DNA from: Kiritimatiellia bacterium
GTDB lineage: Bacteria; Verrucomicrobiota; Kiritimatiellia; RFP12; UBA1067
NCBI GenBank assembly: GCA_017508315.1
Contig: JAFVZE010000333.1
Span: 1 to 15,435, forward strand
Reading direction: 5' to 3'
DNA: 15,435 nt
The notes under the pieces are model-generated. The model saw only the letters and a program-made list of their open reading frames with translations, ran no database searches and was not told where the DNA came from. Position 1 is the stretch's first letter, and the number at the start of each line of letters is the position of its first letter. Made by a program: the position numbers and the translations under genes. Below, piece after piece: positions 4,540-15,435 of this stretch.

Positions 4540-6291
4540 ATGGCAATTCGCAAGCCTACAGCTCCTTCGGAGAGATCGTCCGTCATGGCGGAAATGCTCA
4601 CAAGCGCCGGTCAGGAGTCCAAGTTCAAGAACGGTTCCATTATCGAAGGTACCGTCAGTGCAGTCAAGGGTGACGATGTTTTCGTCGACATCGGCTACAA
4701 GTCGGAAGGTTCGGTCTCTCTCGGAGAGTTCGCCGAAGCCCCCGCGGTCGGCGACAAGGTCACCGTAATGCTGGTCAAGCTCGAAGACGACAAGACCGGC
4801 ATGGTTGAAATCTCCAAGAAGCGCGCCGACGACAAGATCCGCTGGGAGAAGATTCTCGACCGTTATGTCGAGGGATGTGTCGTCACCGGCACCATCAAGA
4901 GCGCAGTCCGCGGCGGTCTGCTCGTTCAGATCGACGATGTCGAGGCGTTCCTGCCCGGCAGCCAGGTCGAAGTCACTCCCGTCAAGGAGCTCGAACCGTA
5001 TGTCGGACAGACCTACGACTTCAAGGTCATCAAGATTTCCGACGAGCGCCGCAACCTCATCGTTTCGCGCCGCGAACTCATCGAAGGCACGCTCGCCGAG
5101 AAGAAGGCGGAGCTGCTGGCCAGTCTCCAGAAGAACGAAGTGCGCACCGGCCGCGTGAAGAACATCACCGATTTCGGCGCCTTCATCGATCTCGACGGCA
5201 TCGACGGTCTCCTCCATATCACCGATATGAGCTGGGGCCGCATCAAGCATCCGAGCGAAATGCTCAAGGTCGGTCAGGAACTCGAAGTCATGGTTCTCGA
5301 CATCGACCGCGAGCGCGAGCGCATCAGCCTCGGCCTCAAGCAGACGCAGGAAAATCCCTGGAACAACATTCTCGACCAGTTCCCGGTCGGAGCGCGTGTT
5401 TCGGGCAAGGTCGTCAATCTCGCCGCCTACGGCGCGTTCATCGAGATCGCGCCCGGAATCGAAGGTCTCGTCCACATTTCCGAGTTCAGCTGGACCAAGC
5501 GCGTCGCGCGCGCGTCCGATATGCTCGCCATAGGCGATGAGGTTCAGGTCGTCGTACTTTCCGTCGACGTCGACAACCAGAAAATCGCCCTCGGCATCCG
5601 CCAGACCCAGGCGAACCCCTGGGACACGGTGCAGGACCGCTTCCCGGTCGGCTCGAAGGTTTCCGGCAAGGTCCGCAACTTCACGGCCTACGGCGCGTTC
5701 GTCGAGCTTGAAGAGGGCATCGACGGCATGATCCACGTCAGCGACATGAGCTGGACGCGCAAGATCAACCATCCTTCGGAATGCCTCCAGAAGGGAATGG
5801 AAGTCGAAGCGGTCGTGCTTGACGTCAATCCGAAGGAACAGCGCATCTCGCTCGGCCTCAAGCAGGCTCAGCAGGATCCGTGGGCGGAGATCGCCTCGAA
5901 GTACGCCGTCGGCAGCACGGTCAAGGGCAAGGTCTCGAAGATCGCCTCGTTCGGCGCGTTCATCGAACTCGAAGACGGCGTTGACGGTCTCGTGCACATT
6001 TCGCAGATCTCCGATCAGCGCGTAGAGAAGGTCAAGGACGCTCTCGACGTCGGTCAGGAAGTCGAGGCCCGTGTCGTCAAGGTCGATCGCGGCGAGCGCC
6101 GTATCGGTCTTTCGATCCGCGCCATGACGATGACGGAAGAAGAGATCAAGGCGCTGGAAGCCGAAGGCGCCGGCGACGACTCCGCCTCCTCGTCCCAGAA
6201 GACCTCCGGGAGCGAGAATCTCGGCGGACTCTCCGCCGCGTTCGACAACGCTTTCGCCAATGTCGAATGGCAGCCCGGCGAGGCCAACTGA
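4540..6291 (+). CDS. rpsA: 30S ribosomal protein S1, six S1 domains
   Basis: S1 binds and unfolds mRNA leaders on the 30S subunit. From ATG 4540 the protein has 583 residues, close to the usual 550-590. Six OB-fold S1 domains are readable at about 31-95, 111-177, 200-268, 283-355, 370-442 and 457-527. The last four carry the classic pattern GxVxNxxxFGAFIxLxxGxDGLxHIS. Domains 1 and 2 are divergent, as is usual for the ribosome-binding end of bacterial S1. A Ser/Gly-rich acidic tail ends the protein. Start choice is uncertain: 4540 has no Shine-Dalgarno but follows an A-rich leader, whereas ATG 4585 has GGAGAG (4569-4574) at long spacing and would give 568 residues. It is followed 24 nt later by rpmB. 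Confidence 0.93.
   Translation: MAIRKPTAPSERSSVMAEMLTSAGQESKFKNGSIIEGTVSAVKGDDVFVDIGYKSEGSVSLGEFAEAPAVGDKVTVMLVKLEDDKTGMVEISKKRADDKIRWEKILDRYVEGCVVTGTIKSAVRGGLLVQIDDVEAFLPGSQVEVTPVKELEPYVGQTYDFKVIKISDERRNLIVSRRELIEGTLAEKKAELLASLQKNEVRTGRVKNITDFGAFIDLDGIDGLLHITDMSWGRIKHPSEMLKVGQELEVMVLDIDRERERISLGLKQTQENPWNNILDQFPVGARVSGKVVNLAAYGAFIEIAPGIEGLVHISEFSWTKRVARASDMLAIGDEVQVVVLSVDVDNQKIALGIRQTQANPWDTVQDRFPVGSKVSGKVRNFTAYGAFVELEEGIDGMIHVSDMSWTRKINHPSECLQKGMEVEAVVLDVNPKEQRISLGLKQAQQDPWAEIASKYAVGSTVKGKVSKIASFGAFIELEDGVDGLVHISQISDQRVEKVKDALDVGQEVEARVVKVDRGERRIGLSIRAMTMTEEEIKALEAEGAGDDSASSSQKTSGSENLGGLSAAFDNAFANVEWQPGEAN
4569..4574 (+). promoter_or_regulatory. Possible Shine-Dalgarno for an alternative rpsA start at 4585
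   Basis: GGAGAG lies about 10 nt before ATG 4585, whose product would begin MAEML, close to where many S1 proteins begin. The first 15 codons from 4540 include several uncommon in this window (ACA, AGA, GCA), which mildly favours 4585. Confidence 0.35.
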
Positions 6292-6315
6292 ACTTCAAAC
6301 GAAAGGAATTGAATC

Positions 6316-6546
6316 ATGTCCAGAGTTTGTGAAATCTGCGGTAAAGGTCCTTCGACCGGCAACGTCGTTGTCCGCAAGGGTTCTCCCAAGTACAAGGGCG
6401 GCATCGGTCTGCACACTACCGGCATCACCAAGCGCCGCTTCCTTCCCAATCTTCAGTCTGTCCGCGTGACCGACGGCAAGGGGAATACCAAGCGTGTGTG
6501 CGTCTGCACCCGCTGCATCAAGAACGGCAAAGTGACCAAAGCGTAA
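6316..6546 (+). CDS. rpmB: 50S ribosomal protein L28, zinc-binding form
   Basis: L28 is a small large-subunit protein. It has 76 residues, within the family range. The start SRVCEICGKGPSTGN matches the family. Cysteines C5 and C8 pair with C64 and C67 (VCVCTRCIKNGKV) to give a CxxC...CxxC zinc ribbon, the C+ form also seen here in L33; C62 is an extra Cys. The central block GLHTTGITKRRFLPNLQSVRV is diagnostic. AAAGGA (about 6302-6306) provides the ribosome-binding site. The short gap and lack of any promoter place it in the rpsA transcript. Its neighbourhood is unusual, since rpmB is more often beside rpmG. Confidence 0.96.
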   Translation: MSRVCEICGKGPSTGNVVVRKGSPKYKGGIGLHTTGITKRRFLPNLQSVRVTDGKGNTKRVCVCTRCIKNGKVTKA

Positions 6547-6563
6547 AAAGTTGAGGTTATTGA

Positions 6564-6611
6564 GCTGAAGCATACGGCCGTGCGGGAAACCGTGCGGCCG
6601 TATGCTTCAGC
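6564..6611 (+). terminator. Very stable hairpin after rpmB, probable transcript end
   Basis: GCTGAAGCATACGGCCG (6564-6580) pairs perfectly with 6595-6611. Five more pairs (two of them wobble) continue to a GAAA tetraloop (6586-6589), making 22 bp in all. No U-run follows directly; a T9 tract comes 25 nt later (6636-6644). It may mark a 3' end by processing or by hairpin-led termination without a U-tract. The structure is certain; the function is inferred. Confidence 0.6.
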
Positions 6612-6640
6612 GGAGTGCAGCTTAAAAGTTCAATGTTTTT

Positions 6641-6705
6641 TTTTGCCCTACTTGCGTGAAACGAAATATTTTGGTAAAATAGTCAAAATTTTGCCCTTAT
6701 TGCGT
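6641..6705 (+). repeat. Imperfect 17-bp direct repeat at the rpoB promoter
   Basis: TTTTGCCCTACTTGCGT (6641-6657) recurs as TTTTGCCCTTATTGCGT (6689-6705): 15 of 17 positions are identical, 48 bp apart. The first copy supplies the -35 element. The second begins at about +3 of the transcript. A reverse-complement GGGCAAAA follows at 6750-6757. Confidence 0.75.
6652..6680 (+). promoter_or_regulatory. Promoter for rpoB-rpoC
   Basis: TTGCGT (6652-6657), 17-bp spacer, TAAAAT (6675-6680) with extended -10 TGG at 6672-6674. The predicted transcript start is near 6687. The T9 tract (6636-6644) just upstream could act as an A/T-rich UP-like element. Confidence 0.8.
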
Positions 6706-6801
6706 ACAGTTAACAAAGTGGTCGCTTACCACACTTCAGGCGTGTTTTTGGGCAAAAAGTGGTAAAGTTTCGAAATTACACTAAAATAAGGTAAGCTACA
6801 G
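6687..6801 (+). promoter_or_regulatory. Structured leader of the rpoBC transcript
   Basis: The leader is about 115 nt and contains pairing segments that compete. TTTTGCCC (6689-6696) can pair with GGGCAAAA (6750-6757). GTGGT (6718-6722) can pair with ACCAC (6728-6732). TTACCAC (6726-6732) can instead pair with GTGGTAA (6759-6765). AAAGTGGT is present twice (6715-6722 and 6756-6763). The ribosome-binding site AAGG (6788-6791) lies downstream of these. A regulatory switch is an inference; the complementarity is exact. Confidence 0.45.
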
Positions 6802-10719
<3,918 letters not shown>

Positions 10720-10763
10720 TCAACGCGGATGACGAAAACTGAAATTTTGAGGAGAACAAGAAA

Positions 10764-15107
<4,344 letters not shown>

Positions 15108-15130
15108 GTGATCGCTGTCGAACAACCCCT

Positions 15131-15172
15131 GCGCGGTGCGGTGGAATTGTCACTGCACCGCGCGGTGTTTTT
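15131..15172 (+). terminator. Intrinsic terminator after rpoC
   Basis: GCGCGGTGCGGTG (15131-15143) pairs with CACTGCACCGCGC (15151-15163), 13 bp with one G-T wobble, around GAATTGT. It is followed by GGTGTTTTT (15164-15172). It starts 24 nt after the rpoC stop. The U-run abuts the tRNA-Pro promoter. Confidence 0.85.
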
Positions 15173-15173
15173 A

Positions 15174-15182
15174 TGGTATAAT
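15174..15182 (+). promoter_or_regulatory. Extended -10 promoter for tRNA-Pro
   Basis: TGGTATAAT is a perfect TATAAT with an extended TGn, ending 14 nt before the tRNA. The -35 position falls inside the rpoC terminator stem (CTGCAC, 15153-15158, weak), so the two signals share sequence. Confidence 0.75.
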
Positions 15183-15196
15183 CTACCGGAATTTTA

Positions 15197-15273
15197 CGGG
15201 GTGTAGCGCAGTCTGGTAGCGCGTCTGCCTTGGGCGCAGAAGGCCGTGGGTTCAAATCCCGCCGCCCCGACCA
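15197..15273 (+). tRNA. tRNA-Pro (anticodon TGG)
   Basis: A complete cloverleaf of 77 nt. The acceptor CGGGGTG (15197-15203) pairs with CGCCCCG (15263-15269), one wobble. The anticodon stem TCTGC (15224-15228) pairs with GCAGA (15236-15240) around CTTGGGC, with anticodon TGG at 15231-15233. The T stem is GTGGG/CCCGC with loop TTCAAAT. The discriminator is A15270 and CCA is encoded (15271-15273). It should read CCA and, by wobble, other proline codons. It has its own promoter directly upstream. Confidence 0.97.
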
Positions 15274-15297
15274 TCTTCAAACGGTACTAAGAGGAAA

Positions 15298-15318
15298 TTC
15301 GTGGGGACAGACCCCGAA
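15298..15318 (+). repeat. REP-like palindrome
   Basis: GGGG (15303-15306) and CCCC (15312-15315) flank ACAGA, extended by TTC (15298-15300) and GAA (15316-15318) with a GT bulge. A GTGG-type foot followed by a short GC-rich hairpin resembles REP elements mobilised by REP-associated tyrosine transposases. Only one copy is in view, so this is tentative. A second weak hairpin, CGAAAA/TTTTCG (15315-15334), overlaps it. Confidence 0.35.
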
Positions 15319-15353
15319 AATCCCTTATTTTTCGCAAAATCTGGCTTTACCCC

Positions 15354-15382
15354 TTGCGTTTTCGTACTGAATATGAGACAAT
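15354..15382 (+). promoter_or_regulatory. Promoter for a gene beyond the right edge
   Basis: TTGCGT (15354-15359), 17-bp spacer, GACAAT (15377-15382) with extended -10 TGA (15374-15376). It has the same shape as the rpsA and rpoB promoters. The start of transcription would be near 15389. Confidence 0.6.
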
Positions 15383-15396
15383 AACACCGCTCCTTT

Positions 15397-15418
15397 GGAA
15401 TTGATTCCGTCGTGACGG
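15397..15418 (+). promoter_or_regulatory. Overlapping palindromes just after the right-edge promoter
   Basis: GGAAT-TG-ATTCC (15397-15408) overlaps CCGTC-GT-GACGG (15407-15418) by two bases. Both sit about 8-30 nt into the predicted transcript. They could be operator half-sites or alternative RNA pairings; no binding protein can be named. Confidence 0.35.
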
Positions 15419-15427
15419 TCGGATATA

Positions 15428-15435
15428 AGAGGGGA
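15428..15435 (+). promoter_or_regulatory. Probable Shine-Dalgarno of the next gene
   Basis: AGAGGGGA are the last bases of the window. With the promoter at 15354-15382 they suggest a + strand coding sequence starting a few bases past the edge. Confidence 0.4.

Noticed and set aside
6706..6730. Second rpoB promoter from the repeated TTGCGT at 6700
   Set aside because: At 16-18 bp spacing the candidate -10 sequences are TCGCTT, CGCTTA and GCTTAC, too far from TATAAT to call.
6580..6765. 61-codon open frame between rpmB and rpoB
   Set aside because: It starts inside the hairpin arm, has no Shine-Dalgarno, runs through the rpoB promoter, and its composition differs from the real genes.

Overview
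The window (15,435 bases, GC-rich coding with strongly C/G-ending codons) is a core bacterial information-processing locus: the end of tuf, then rpmG, tRNA-Trp, secE, nusG, rplK, rplA, rplJ and rplL, followed by a gene for ribosomal protein S1 (rpsA), rpmB, rpoB, rpoC and tRNA-Pro. Every protein gene is on the + strand. All proteins belong to universally conserved families and all reading frames look intact. The host is a Gram-negative-type bacterium: it has a six-domain S1, a single-span SecE, and large lineage insertions in RpoB and RpoC. A member of the PVC group (Lentisphaerota/Kiritimatiellota-like) fits, but that is an impression from gene content and sequence flavour, not a demonstrated placement.

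Region 1 (1-4346) is the classic tuf-secE-nusG-rplKAJL cluster. A complex hairpin lies between tuf and rpmG, a tRNA-Trp is embedded in the transcript, a candidate L1-binding leader precedes rplK, and a small hairpin lies between rplJ and rplL. It closes with a very strong intrinsic terminator after rplL.

Region 2 (4347-6611) is a separate unit with its own promoter. It carries rpsA and rpmB, which sit between rplL and rpoB, where many bacteria have the two genes directly linked. It ends in a 22-bp stem capped by a GAAA tetraloop.

Region 3 (6612-15166) is the rpoB-rpoC unit. It has a clear extended -10 promoter, a roughly 115-nt leader with repeated and mutually exclusive pairing segments, and an intrinsic terminator after rpoC. 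A tRNA-Pro(UGG) promoter starts immediately in or after that terminator. The last 160 bases hold a REP-like palindrome and a further promoter that apparently drives a gene whose Shine-Dalgarno sequence is at the right edge.

I see no mobile gene, CRISPR array, defence system or unknown protein. What deserves a second look is regulatory: a recurring promoter form (TTGCGT or TTGCGG, 17-18 bp, TGn, A/T-rich -10), the structured leaders, and the uncoupling of RNA polymerase genes from the L10/L12 genes. Structures and promoters were read by eye; no folding or database search was run.
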